Assembly: GCA_016710385.1 (NCBI GenBank)
Contig: JADJVX010000012.1
Location: 1-64,000 of the forward strand
Length of the DNA: 64,000 nt
Source of the DNA: Actinomycetales bacterium
GTDB lineage: Bacteria > Actinomycetota > Actinomycetes > Actinomycetales > Dermatophilaceae
Reading direction: 5' to 3'
This document shows, piece after piece, positions 34,136-42,483 of this stretch. The first letter of the stretch is position 1. Each line of letters begins with the position of its first letter. The translations under genes and the position numbers were made by a program. A model generated the notes under the pieces. It ran no database searches. It saw nothing but the letters and a program-made list of their open reading frames with translations, and was not told where the DNA came from.

Positions 34136-36129
34136 CGGCGTCCACTCCAGACGGGGCGTCGGCCGCGGCCCTCGGGCTCGCGGTAGTTCGTGAGGTCGAC
34201 GATCCGCAGGTCGATGGTGCGGTCGACCTTGGAGCCGTCCTGGTAGGTGACGGTCGTCGTGATGCCGATCCGCTCGTCGCCGCGCGCGAGCGCGTCGATG
34301 ATGAGCCCGTAGCGGTCGGCGATGACATTGCGGCGCACCTTGCGGGTGCGGGTGATCTCGTCGTCGTCGGGGTCGAATTGCTTGTGCAAGAGCACAAACC
34401 GCTTGACCCGTATGCCGTCGGGCAGGTCTTCGTTGGACCGGTTGACTTCCTCGGAGATGAGGTCCTGCACCTCGGTCTTAGCGGCGAGGTCGGTGTAGGT
34501 CGTATAGGACAGCCGCTCGTGCTCGGCCCAGGATCCCGTGGTCATCGGGTCGATGGTGATGATCGCCGTCATGCCGTGGTCGCTGGGGAAGGTGACGGCC
34601 TCCTCGATGTAGGGCGAGAACTTGAGCTTGTTCTCGATGAAGGCGGAGGAGAACCGCACGCCGTCGGCGGTGGTGAGCACGTCCTTCTGCCGGTCGATGA
34701 CGACCAAGTGACCCTTGTCATCGAGATAGCCGGCGTCACCGGTGTGCAGCCAGCCCTCAGGGTCGACAGCTTCGGCGGTGGCCTCAGGGTTGCGGTGGTA
34801 GCCGCGGAAGACCGAGGCCGAGCGCAGCAGGATCTCGCCGTTGTCGGCGATCTTGATCTCGGTGCCGGCGATCGGGGTGCCGACGGTGTTGAAGGCGATG
34901 TCGTCGTCACGGTGCACGACGGCGATGCCGCAGATCTCGGTCTGGCCGTAGATCTGCTTGAGATTGACCCCGATCGCGTGGAAGAAGCGGAAGACGTCGG
35001 GTCCCAGCGGGGCGCCGCCGGTGTAGGCGTGCCCGTTGCGGGCCAGCCCGAGCTGATCGCGCACCGGGCGCAGGGCGACCTGGTCGGCGATGGCGTGCAA
35101 CACGCTGAGTCCGCCGGCGGACTGGCCCTTGATCTTGCGCTCGGCCACCTTGTCGCCGATGTCGTAGCCCCAGCCGAACACCTTGCGCTTGAGCCAGCCG
35201 GCCTCGTCGATGCGGACCTGCACCTCGGAGAGCATCGACTCCCAGATCCGCGGCGGGCTGAACATGACGTCCGGCCCGATCTCGCGCATGTCGGTCTTCT
35301 GGGTCGAGGAGTCCTCGGGGAAGGAGATCGTCAGGCCGCGCGACAGGCCGCAGGCGACCGCGAGCATCTGCTCGCCGATCCACGCGAACGGCAGGAAGGA
35401 CACATAGCGGTCCTTGGCGTCGATCGGGTCGATGGTCGTGAGGTGGTCGGCCATGGCCAGCAGGTTGGTGTGGCTCAGCTCGGCGAGCTTGGGCCGGCTG
35501 GTCGTGCCGGAGGTGGTGCAGATGACTGCGATGTCCTCGGCGCTGCCCTGCCCGATCTGGTCGTCGAGCCAGCCGGCGCGGGTGGACCCCCAGGCCTGAC
35601 CGACCTGCTCGACGTGGGTGAAGTCGCGCAGGAAGTCGTGGTCGTACTGCTCCAACCCGTGCGGGTCGTAGAAGATCACCGTTTCCAGCAGCAGGGGCGG
35701 CATCGCGGCATACTCGGTCGGCCGACGGCCGGCGCGCTCGTCCTCGATGAGTTTGATGAGCTTGTCGACCTGCTCCTGGTCCTCGGCGATGACGACCTTG
35801 ACCCGGGCCAGGGTGAGGATGTGCAGGAGCTCCTCGCCGATGCTCGTGGGGTAGATGCCGACGACGGCCGCGCCGATGCTCTGCGCGGCGAGTTCGGCGA
35901 TGAGCCACTCCGGGCGGTTGTCACCGAGGACGGCGACGATGTCACCGCGCTGGATCCCCAACTCGGCCAGCCCGTGCGCGAAATCCCGGACGCGGGCGGC
36001 ATACAGGCTCCAACTCATCGGTGCCCAGATGCCGTAGCGCTTCTCCTGCATCGCCGTGTCATTGGGGCGCGTCGCGGCCAGCCCAGTGAGCAGCCGCGGG
36101 AAGGTGTCAGCGGCCATCGGTGCTCCCAT
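34132..36129 (-). CDS. Long-chain-type acyl-CoA synthetase in the transporter operon
   Basis: A 665-residue adenylate-forming enzyme. ICTTSGTTSRPKLAELSHTN is the P-loop, YGQTEICGIAVVHRDDDIAF the A5 region and GWLHTGDAGYLDDKGHLVVI the A8 hinge. A C-terminal part of about 120 residues is unusual (TVTYQDGSKVDRTIDLRIVD). The start ATG at 36129 overlaps the livG stop (TGATG). Such ligases are common inside Liv-type operons of actinobacteria. It probably traps the imported acid as a CoA ester. Confidence 0.85.
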   Translation of the reverse strand: MGAPMAADTFPRLLTGLAATRPNDTAMQEKRYGIWAPMSWSLYAARVRDFAHGLAELGIQRGDIVAVLGDNRPEWLIAELAAQSIGAAVVGIYPTSIGEELLHILTLARVKVVIAEDQEQVDKLIKLIEDERAGRRPTEYAAMPPLLLETVIFYDPHGLEQYDHDFLRDFTHVEQVGQAWGSTRAGWLDDQIGQGSAEDIAVICTTSGTTSRPKLAELSHTNLLAMADHLTTIDPIDAKDRYVSFLPFAWIGEQMLAVACGLSRGLTISFPEDSSTQKTDMREIGPDVMFSPPRIWESMLSEVQVRIDEAGWLKRKVFGWGYDIGDKVAERKIKGQSAGGLSVLHAIADQVALRPVRDQLGLARNGHAYTGGAPLGPDVFRFFHAIGVNLKQIYGQTEICGIAVVHRDDDIAFNTVGTPIAGTEIKIADNGEILLRSASVFRGYHRNPEATAEAVDPEGWLHTGDAGYLDDKGHLVVIDRQKDVLTTADGVRFSSAFIENKLKFSPYIEEAVTFPSDHGMTAIITIDPMTTGSWAEHERLSYTTYTDLAAKTEVQDLISEEVNRSNEDLPDGIRVKRFVLLHKQFDPDDDEITRTRKVRRNVIADRYGLIIDALARGDERIGITTTVTYQDGSKVDRTIDLRIVDLTNYREPEGRGRRPVWSGRR

Positions 36130-36968
36130 CAGTGGTCCTCCGCCCCGAGATAGGCCTCGATGACAGCCGGGTTGGCCTTGACCTCGTCCGGCGTGCCGTC
36201 GGCGATCAGCCGGCCGAAGTCGAGCACCGAGACCCGGTCGGAGATGTCCATGACGACGGCCATGTCGTGCTCGATGAGGATCACCGTGACGCCGGCGAGC
36301 TCGTGGACGTCGAGGACATAGCGGGCCATGTCCTCCTTCTCCTCGGAGTTCATGCCGGCCATGGGTTCGTCGAGCAGCAGCAGCGCCGGCTGCACGGTGA
36401 GCGCGCGGCCGAGCTCGACGCGCTTCTGGATGCCGTAGGCGAGCGAGCCGACCGGCTTGTGCCGGAAGGCCTGCAGCGAGAGCAGGTCGATCACCTCTTC
36501 GACCAGGCCGCGGTGGGCGATCTCCTGGCGCTGCGCCGGCCCGAACCACAGCAGCGACGCGGCGATGCTCTGGCTCATATGGGTATGCCGTCCGAGCATG
36601 AGGTTTTCCAGCACGGTGAGGCCGGAGAACAGCTCGATGTTCTGGAACGAGCGGGCCACCCCCAGCCGGGCGATCTTGTGCGGCGCGAGCTTGGTCAGCT
36701 GGTGGGTCGTGCCGCCGTCGCCGGTGTGCAGCGTGATCGAGCCCTGTTGCGGGTGGTAGAGCCCACTCACACAGTTGAGCAGGCTCGACTTGCCGGCCCC
36801 GTTGGGGCCGATGACCGCATGGATATGCCCTTGGGTGACGGTGAAGCCCACGTCATGCAGGGCCACAACGCCGCCGAAGCGCAGCTCGATGTCACGGATC
36901 TCCAGGGCCGGACGGCCCGCGGGCACCGTCGAGGAGTTGAGTGTGTGTTCGTAGGCGCGAGTGCGCAC
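36129..36968 (-). CDS. livG: ABC transporter ATPase, LivG type
   Basis: A 279-residue ATPase, first gene of the operon. It has Walker A GPNGAGKSSLLNCVSGLY, GVARSFQNIELFSGLTVLEN, the signature-like SLAYGIQKRVELGRAL, and Walker B LLLLDEPMAGMN. The signature motif is non-canonical (LAYGIQ in place of LSGGQ). The start at 36968 lies near the IclR-type operator at 37032-37050. Confidence 0.88.
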   Translation of the reverse strand: MRTRAYEHTLNSSTVPAGRPALEIRDIELRFGGVVALHDVGFTVTQGHIHAVIGPNGAGKSSLLNCVSGLYHPQQGSITLHTGDGGTTHQLTKLAPHKIARLGVARSFQNIELFSGLTVLENLMLGRHTHMSQSIAASLLWFGPAQRQEIAHRGLVEEVIDLLSLQAFRHKPVGSLAYGIQKRVELGRALTVQPALLLLDEPMAGMNSEEKEDMARYVLDVHELAGVTVILIEHDMAVVMDISDRVSVLDFGRLIADGTPDEVKANPAVIEAYLGAEDH

Positions 36969-37031
36969 TGCGGACCTCCCAGGTCATCGTCGACCTCACC
37001 GAGCCGCCATGGCTCGGTGTGCTGAGCATAG

Positions 37032-37050
37032 GTTTTCACATAGTGGAAAC
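37032..37050. promoter_or_regulatory. IclR-type operator between livG and the IclR gene
   Basis: GTTTTCAC-ATA-GTGGAAAC is an imperfect inverted repeat (7 of 8 positions) in the divergent promoter region. It resembles IclR-family operators and probably controls both directions. Confidence 0.65.
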
Positions 37051-37139
37051 GCAATGGCTTCTGGTGGAAGCCGGTCTCGGAGTACAGTGCCGATGTCGTG
37101 TGGCGTTCGTGGAGCCAACTCGTGGAACCGGGGTGACGT

Positions 37140-37895
37140 ATGCCGCTCAGCGAGGCTTTGCAGGAAGCTCCCGGCTCGCTCGGGACGGTGCGTAATGCCG
37201 TGCTGTTGTTGCAGTTGCTCGGTGAGGGACCGGCATACCAGCAGTTGACCGATCTCGCCGAGCGCTCGGGACTGTCCGTCCCGACGGTGCATCGCTTGCT
37301 GCGGTCCATGGTGCTGGCTGATCTCGTCGAACAGGACCCCCGTTCATCACGATATGGACTCGGTCCGGAGCTGACCCGGCTCTCGCATCGCTACCTCGCG
37401 CGGCTGCCGGTGCTCGGCGCGCTGTCGCCCTACCTGGCACAGGTGCGGGACGCCGTGGGTGCGACCGTCCATGTGCAGGTGCTCGTGCACTCGTCGGTGG
37501 TGGGCGTCGACCGGGTCGACGGGCCGCAGTCGGGGGTATTCCGTGATCCCCATGCGGTGCTGCCGGCCCTCGCGTCCGCCGGCGGGCGACTGCTCGTCGC
37601 GCGTGGCGACGATGAGCAATGGAAGGCCGCGTTGTCGGAGGCCGACGACGCGACGCGAGTGCTCGCCGACGACTCCCGCGAGGCCTGGGCTGCGGCCGGC
37701 TCGCTGGTGGCCGCCGCGGTCGAGCCGGGAGGCCACGTCGAGGTGGCTGTGCCGGTGCTGGACGCCGCCGGGGCGACCTTGGCGGCGCTCGCGGTCGATC
37801 TGCCGGTGGGGGCCTCGGACGGCCAGGTAGCCGAGGCGGTCGCGCACCTGCGCCGGGCCGTCAACGCGGCGATGCGGACCCTCGGTCATGGCTGA
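37140..37895 (+). CDS. IclR-family regulator (transport operon)
   Basis: A 251-residue regulator. Residues about 15-80 form the winged helix (QLTDLAERSGLSVPTVHRLL), and the rest is the ligand-binding domain (VGATVHVQVLVHSSVVGVDR). The ATG is inside a dispersed motif (GTATGCCG). It is divergent from the livG operon, with an inverted repeat between, so local control of the transporter is likely. It overlaps the next gene by eight bases. Confidence 0.85.
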   Translation: MPLSEALQEAPGSLGTVRNAVLLLQLLGEGPAYQQLTDLAERSGLSVPTVHRLLRSMVLADLVEQDPRSSRYGLGPELTRLSHRYLARLPVLGALSPYLAQVRDAVGATVHVQVLVHSSVVGVDRVDGPQSGVFRDPHAVLPALASAGGRLLVARGDDEQWKAALSEADDATRVLADDSREAWAAAGSLVAAAVEPGGHVEVAVPVLDAAGATLAALAVDLPVGASDGQVAEAVAHLRRAVNAAMRTLGHG

Positions 37896-39774
37896 GCCCC
37901 TGGGGTCGTTGGACCCCGATCTGCGGGCGTGGCTGCCCACCTTCGAGGAATTGCCGTGGGCGCGGCGCCCGGACGCCTGGTGGACGCCGGGGGAGCGCCA
38001 CGGCCGATGGTTCGAGGGCGGGCGATTCAACGTCGCGACCGCGTGCGTGTCGGTGCACGCCGAACGCACACCGGACGCCGTCGCGCTGCGCTGGGAGGGC
38101 GAGCCCGGCGACCGCCGCACGATCACGTATGCCGCGCTCGAGGACGAGGTCGCCGCGCTGGCCCGGGGGTTGCGGTCCTTGGGTGTCGGGGTCGGTGATG
38201 TCGTTGCGCTGCACCTGGGTTGGTTGCCCGAGACGGTCGTCGCGATGTTCGCCTGCGCCCGGATCGGTGCCGTCCACGCAGTCGTGCCGACGCCGCTTCC
38301 CCCCGAGGCCCTGGCCGACCGGCTGACCGCCCTCGGGGCGTCGGTGCTGTTCACCCAGGACGGGGCCTGGCGGCACGGCACGGTGCTGCCGCTCAAGGCC
38401 CGGGCCGACGAAGCGCTCAGTGCCGTCGGGGGCATCCAGCACACCGTCGTCGTGCGGCGCACCGGCATCGACATCGGCTGGTTCGAAGGCGATCGGTGGT
38501 ATCACGACCTCGTCGCCGCGACCCGTCCGGGACGCGCACGGCATACCGGAAGTGCTTCTGCGGCAACGCGATCCGATGTCGTCACTGCCCCGTCGTCGGT
38601 AGAGGACCTGCCGGCTGAGCACCCGCTCGTGCTGGTGAGCCTGGCCCACCGCGGCGGGCGGCCGGTGACCGTGTCGCTCGGCGGCGCGGCGACCGTCGCG
38701 ACGGCGCTGGCGGTGCACCGTGGCGGCGTGGCGATGGGGTCGGTGCTCTGGTGCGCGGGCGACGGGGCCTGGCTGGGCACGCAGGTGCACGGGGTCTACG
38801 GCCCGCTCGCGGCGGGCGAGACCGCGGTCGTATACGAGGGGACGCTCGACGTGCCGACGCTCGCGCGCGCCTGGCAGCTCATCGACCGGTATGCCGTCTC
38901 GACCCTCATGACGACGCCCTCGGTGCTGCGGTCGATGCGGTCCTGGGCGGGCGAGCTGGGGCAGCCGCCACGCATCGGGTCGTTGCGGCGGGTGGTCTCG
39001 TTCGGTGAGCCGTTGGACAGCGAGATCCGGGGCTGGGCGCGGCACGGGCTGGCCTCGGGTGAGGTGAGCGTCGCCGACGGGTGGGGACAGGTCGAGCTGG
39101 CCGGGATCACCCGACTGGACAACCCGGTGCGTGCTGGCGGGATGCCCGATCTCGGCGAGGCCATCGTCGATCGCGACGGTCGGCCGGTGCCAGCCGGGCA
39201 GGCGGGCGAGCTGGTGATGACCCGGCCGTGGGCGGGGCTCATGGTCGGCCTCGACGCGCCGTCGGTGCTCGTGGACCGGGAGTATTGGGAGCGGGTGCCG
39301 GGCGCCTATGCCACCGGCGACCGGGCGCGGATCGTGCCGGGCGGTGAGTTGGAGTTCCTCGGGCGCACCGACGCGATCGTCTCGGTCTCCGGGCAGCTCG
39401 TCTCGCTGATGGAGATCCGGGGGCTGCTTGCCGACCATCCGTTTGTCGCTGCCGTCGACGTCATCGAGCGGCGCGACCACGCCGGCGGGAGCTATATCGC
39501 AGCAGCGGTGGTGTTGACCGCCGACGCTGCGCGCGCGGCTGCGGCGGGTGGACGAGGTTTGGCCGCGGTTGCCCGTGACCTCGGCGAGAGTGTGCGCGAG
39601 ACCTTGGGCGGGTTGGCCAAGCCGCGGCTGGTCATGGTGGTCGAGCGGTTCGGCGACGAGCTGCGCGGTGACGAACGGCGGCGGGCGCTGGCGGTCATTC
39701 CGGTCGGCGACCTGGTCGAGCCGCGCCGAGTCACCTGGGCCCAAGTCCTCGCCGCCGCCGAATACTCCGACTGA
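37888..39774 (+). CDS. Acetyl-CoA-synthetase-like protein with lost catalytic motifs
   Basis: A 628-residue homologue of AMP-forming acetyl/propionyl-CoA synthetases. The N-terminal WWTPGERHGRWFEGGRFNVA and the VGDVVALHLGWLPETVVAMF region are typical. The nucleotide P-loop expected as TSGSTGxPKG is replaced by LVSLAHRGGRPVTVSLGGA. The C-terminal catalytic lysine region (normally PxTRSGK) reads LRGDERRRALAVIPVG with no lysine. DAIVSVSGQLVSLMEIRGLL keeps the acetyl-CoA synthetase hinge pattern. It is probably not a working ligase and may be a sensor or structural partner of the regulator gene it overlaps. Confidence 0.75.
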   Translation: MAEPLGSLDPDLRAWLPTFEELPWARRPDAWWTPGERHGRWFEGGRFNVATACVSVHAERTPDAVALRWEGEPGDRRTITYAALEDEVAALARGLRSLGVGVGDVVALHLGWLPETVVAMFACARIGAVHAVVPTPLPPEALADRLTALGASVLFTQDGAWRHGTVLPLKARADEALSAVGGIQHTVVVRRTGIDIGWFEGDRWYHDLVAATRPGRARHTGSASAATRSDVVTAPSSVEDLPAEHPLVLVSLAHRGGRPVTVSLGGAATVATALAVHRGGVAMGSVLWCAGDGAWLGTQVHGVYGPLAAGETAVVYEGTLDVPTLARAWQLIDRYAVSTLMTTPSVLRSMRSWAGELGQPPRIGSLRRVVSFGEPLDSEIRGWARHGLASGEVSVADGWGQVELAGITRLDNPVRAGGMPDLGEAIVDRDGRPVPAGQAGELVMTRPWAGLMVGLDAPSVLVDREYWERVPGAYATGDRARIVPGGELEFLGRTDAIVSVSGQLVSLMEIRGLLADHPFVAAVDVIERRDHAGGSYIAAAVVLTADAARAAAAGGRGLAAVARDLGESVRETLGGLAKPRLVMVVERFGDELRGDERRRALAVIPVGDLVEPRRVTWAQVLAAAEYSD

Positions 39775-39854
39775 ATCAACCGACCGCAATCGGGCGGGCG
39801 AGCCAGGCGTCGGGGCCCGGGCCTGAGCCCTGAACAAGGTCGGAGCACCCCCAT

Positions 39855-39860
39855 TAGGCT
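39855..39860 (+). promoter_or_regulatory. Leaderless -10 box of the YbaK gene
   Basis: TAGGCT is followed by seven bases and the ATG at 39868. The start codon lies within GGTATGCCGT, so a motif copy serves as the translation start. Confidence 0.5.
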
Positions 39861-39867
39861 GCCCGGT

Positions 39868-40407
39868 ATGCCGTCCGCCCGTGGAAGCCTCGCCTGGCAC
39901 CCGCTCGCCGATCACCTCGCCCTCGTCGCCGAACCCGTCGCTGCCGCAGCCGCGCTGGTGCCCCACGCCGAGGTCGCCGAGATCGACGCCGAGCTGGCCG
40001 ACACGGCCGCCTTCTGCACGGCATACGACGTCGCGCCTGAGGCGTCGGCGAACTGTGTCGTCGTCGAAGGGCGCCGCGCCGAGCGGATCGTCCGCGCTGC
40101 CGTGATGGTGCTCGCCGTCGACCGGGCCGACATCAACAAGGCGGTGCGCAAGCATCTCGACGTGCGCAAGCTGTCCTTCATGTCGCAGGAGGCGGCCCAG
40201 GAGCTCACCGGGATGCGCCAGGGTGGCATCACGCCGGTGGGTCTGCCATCGGACTGGCTGATCCTCGTCGACGACGCCGTCGTCGCGGCTGGCCCGGTCG
40301 TCATCGGTGCAGGTGTGCGTGCCGCCAAACTCCTCGTCGACGGCGCTGCGCTCGCGGCGCTGCCCCACGCTGAGGTGCTCTCGCTGCGCATGCCCCGCTC
40401 GGGCTGA
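39868..40407 (+). CDS. YbaK/ProX-type aminoacyl-tRNA deacylase
   Basis: A 179-residue YbaK/EbsC-domain protein. The core contains SANCVVVEGRRAERIVRAAV, NKAVRKHLDVRKLSFMSQEA and the conserved loop GMRQGGITPVGLPSDWLILV, whose Gly-xx-Pro shape forms the editing pocket. It probably hydrolyses mischarged tRNA (YbaK removes Cys from tRNA-Pro). ArgS lies next but is not known to need it. It is followed by a tandem repeat and a terminator. Confidence 0.85.
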   Translation: MPSARGSLAWHPLADHLALVAEPVAAAAALVPHAEVAEIDAELADTAAFCTAYDVAPEASANCVVVEGRRAERIVRAAVMVLAVDRADINKAVRKHLDVRKLSFMSQEAAQELTGMRQGGITPVGLPSDWLILVDDAVVAAGPVVIGAGVRAAKLLVDGAALAALPHAEVLSLRMPRSG

Positions 40408-40438
40408 CTCGCTCGGGCTGACTCGCTCGGGCTGACTC
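40397..40438 (+). repeat. Three tandem copies of a 14-base unit over the ybaK stop
   Basis: GCTCGGGCTGACTC is repeated three times. The first copy contains the TGA at 40405-40407, so later copies are untranslated. Confidence 0.85.
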
Positions 40439-40441
40439 GCC

Positions 40442-40482
40442 AGTGGAGAGAAACCCACCGCTGGAGTGGGTTTCTCTCCACT
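40442..40482. terminator. Terminator between ybaK and argS
   Basis: AGTGGAGAGAAACCCA and its exact complement flank a nine-base loop. Confidence 0.8.
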
Positions 40483-40545
40483 TCCCGGCGTGCGCGGGGC
40501 AGGTGGGCGGACGGCATACCGGGAATTGCGGTTGTCCCGCGTCGA

Positions 40546-40551
40546 TATCCT
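40546..40551 (+). promoter_or_regulatory. Leaderless -10 box of argS
   Basis: TATCCT is followed by seven bases and the ATG at 40559. No ribosome site is visible. Confidence 0.5.
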
Positions 40552-40558
40552 GGGCCGC

Positions 40559-42349
40559 ATGCCCTCCCCCCACGATGTGCTGGCTCCCGCCGTGTCCGCA
40601 GCGATCGCTGCCGCGTTCGGGGAGGACTACCGCGGTGCCGACCCGGTGCTGCGGCCGAGCCAGTTTGCCGACCTGCAGGCCAATGCCGCACTGCCGCTGG
40701 CCAAACGGCTCGGTATGCCGCCCCGCCAGGTCGCCGAGCGCATCGTCGCCGAGCTCGACGTCACCGGCGTGTGCGACCGAGTCGAGATCAGCGGGCCGGG
40801 GTTCGTCAACCTCACCCTGTCGAACGAGTGGATCGCGGGGGCTGTCGAGGGGATGGCTCGCGACGGGCGGCTCGGGGTGCCGCTGCAGGTGCAGCAGGTC
40901 ATCCCGATCGACTATTCGGCGCCCAATGTCGCCAAGGAGATGCACGTCGGACACCTGCGCACGACCGTCGTCGGCGACGCGCTCGCCCGGACCCTCGAGC
41001 ACTTGGGCCACCGGGTGATCCGGCAGAACCACATCGGCGACTGGGGCACGCCGTTCGGGATGCTCGTCGAGCACTTCCTCGAGGTGGGCGAGGGCTCCCA
41101 GGAGGCACGGCTGGCCGAGACCGACCCGAACGCCTTCTATGCGGCGGCGCGGGAGAAGTTCGACCAATCGGCGGAGTTCGCCGAGCGGGCGCGGGCGCGG
41201 GTCGTCGCGCTGCAGGCCGGCGACCCCGAGACGCTGCACTGGTGGGAGACGTTGCTCGCGGCGTCGAAGCGCTACTTCAACCGGATCTACTCCACCCTGG
41301 GCGTGACCTTGACCGACGCCGACTTGGCGGGCGAGTCGACTTACAACGCCGAATTGGCCGGCATCTGCGCGGAGCTGGAAGCGCGCGGGCTGGCGGTCGT
41401 CTCCGACGGTGCGCTCTGCGTGTTCCTCGACGAGTTCACCGGGCGCGAGGGCAAGCCGGTGCCGCTCATCATCCGCAAGTCCGATGGTGGATATGGTTAC
41501 GCCACAACAGATTTGGCGACAATCCGCTATCGGGTGTCACAGCTTGGCGCCGATCGGGTGCTGTATGTCGTCGGTGCGCCGCAGGCGCTGCACTTCCAGA
41601 TGGTGTGGGCGACGGCGCGGCTGGCCGGCTGGCTGCCCGACGACGTCGAGGTCGTCCATGTGCAGATCGGCAACGTCCTCGGCCCGGACAAAAAGATCCT
41701 GCGCACCCGCGAGGGCGTCGCGCTCAAACTCATGGCCCTGCTCGAGGAGGGCATCGCCAAGGCCCGCGACTATGTCGACGCGGCTCGCCCGGATCTGCCC
41801 GAGCAGGCGCGGGCCGAAATCGCGCGACAGGTCGGCATCGGGGCGATCAAATACGCCGACCTCTCGGTCGCGCACGACAGCGCCTATGTCTTCGACCTCG
41901 ACCGGATGCTCTCGCTCACCGGGGACACCGGCCCCTATATGCAGTATGCCGCCGCGCGGGTCCGCTCGATCTTCCGCTCCGCGGGTGTCGATCCGGGTGC
42001 GGGCCCGGCCGGCAGCGCCGGCGCGGACTCTGGCGCGGAGGTTGGCGCGGACTCGGGTGGGGTCCCGCGGTCGGTCGTCATCACCGAGCCCGCCGAGCGG
42101 GCGTTGGCGCTGCACCTGGTTGCCTTCGGGTCGGTGGTGGCGCAGGTCGGCGACGCCCTCGAACCGCACCGACTCTGCGGTTACCTCTATGAGCTGGCGG
42201 CGCTGTTCTCCTCCTTCTACGAAAGCTGCCCGGTGCTCAAGGCCGAGGGCTCGGTGCGCAAGTCACGACTGGCGCTGGCCGCGCTCACCCTCGGCGTCCT
42301 GGAGCAAGGGCTGGCGCTGCTCGGCGTGGAGACTCCACAGGAGATGTGA
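40559..42349 (+). CDS. argS: Arginyl-tRNA synthetase
   Basis: A 596-residue class I synthetase charging tRNA-Arg. The HIGH-like element is APNVAKEMHVGHLRTTVVGD, GDWGTPFGMLVEHFLEVGEG is diagnostic, and the KMSKS equivalent lies in GPDKKILRTREGVALKLM. The anticodon domain starts after about residue 470. Residues about 475-505 hold an Ala/Gly/Asp/Ser-rich insertion (GPAGSAGADSGAEVGADSGG) not usual in ArgS. ATG at 40559 is chosen over an upstream in-frame ATG because of the -10 box and because the usual N-terminus begins at MPSPHDVLAPAV. Confidence 0.9.
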   Translation: MPSPHDVLAPAVSAAIAAAFGEDYRGADPVLRPSQFADLQANAALPLAKRLGMPPRQVAERIVAELDVTGVCDRVEISGPGFVNLTLSNEWIAGAVEGMARDGRLGVPLQVQQVIPIDYSAPNVAKEMHVGHLRTTVVGDALARTLEHLGHRVIRQNHIGDWGTPFGMLVEHFLEVGEGSQEARLAETDPNAFYAAAREKFDQSAEFAERARARVVALQAGDPETLHWWETLLAASKRYFNRIYSTLGVTLTDADLAGESTYNAELAGICAELEARGLAVVSDGALCVFLDEFTGREGKPVPLIIRKSDGGYGYATTDLATIRYRVSQLGADRVLYVVGAPQALHFQMVWATARLAGWLPDDVEVVHVQIGNVLGPDKKILRTREGVALKLMALLEEGIAKARDYVDAARPDLPEQARAEIARQVGIGAIKYADLSVAHDSAYVFDLDRMLSLTGDTGPYMQYAAARVRSIFRSAGVDPGAGPAGSAGADSGAEVGADSGGVPRSVVITEPAERALALHLVAFGSVVAQVGDALEPHRLCGYLYELAALFSSFYESCPVLKAEGSVRKSRLALAALTLGVLEQGLALLGVETPQEM

Positions 42350-42400
42350 GCCTGCGGAGTCGGCTGTCGGTCAGCCCGCGGCGAGCCCGATGACGACGGT

Positions 42401-42455
42401 GACATGAGCCAATGGGTGGGTTCCCGGGTCGCGAAGCCACCTCTTGGCTCATGTC
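42401..42455. terminator. Long hairpin between argS and the convergent IclR gene
   Basis: GACATGAGCCAA pairs exactly with TTGGCTCATGTC. Inside, GGTGG and CCACC can pair again, making a branched or stacked stem. It is probably a bidirectional terminator. It is not made from the dispersed motif. Confidence 0.6.
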
Positions 42456-42483
42456 GCGATCTGGGGAGCTGCCAGGCGGCCCG

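Noticed and set aside
40442..40482. Hairpin before argS as a T-box or tRNA-sensing leader
   Set aside because: It lies upstream of a leaderless promoter, so it belongs to the 3' end of ybaK and acts as a terminator.
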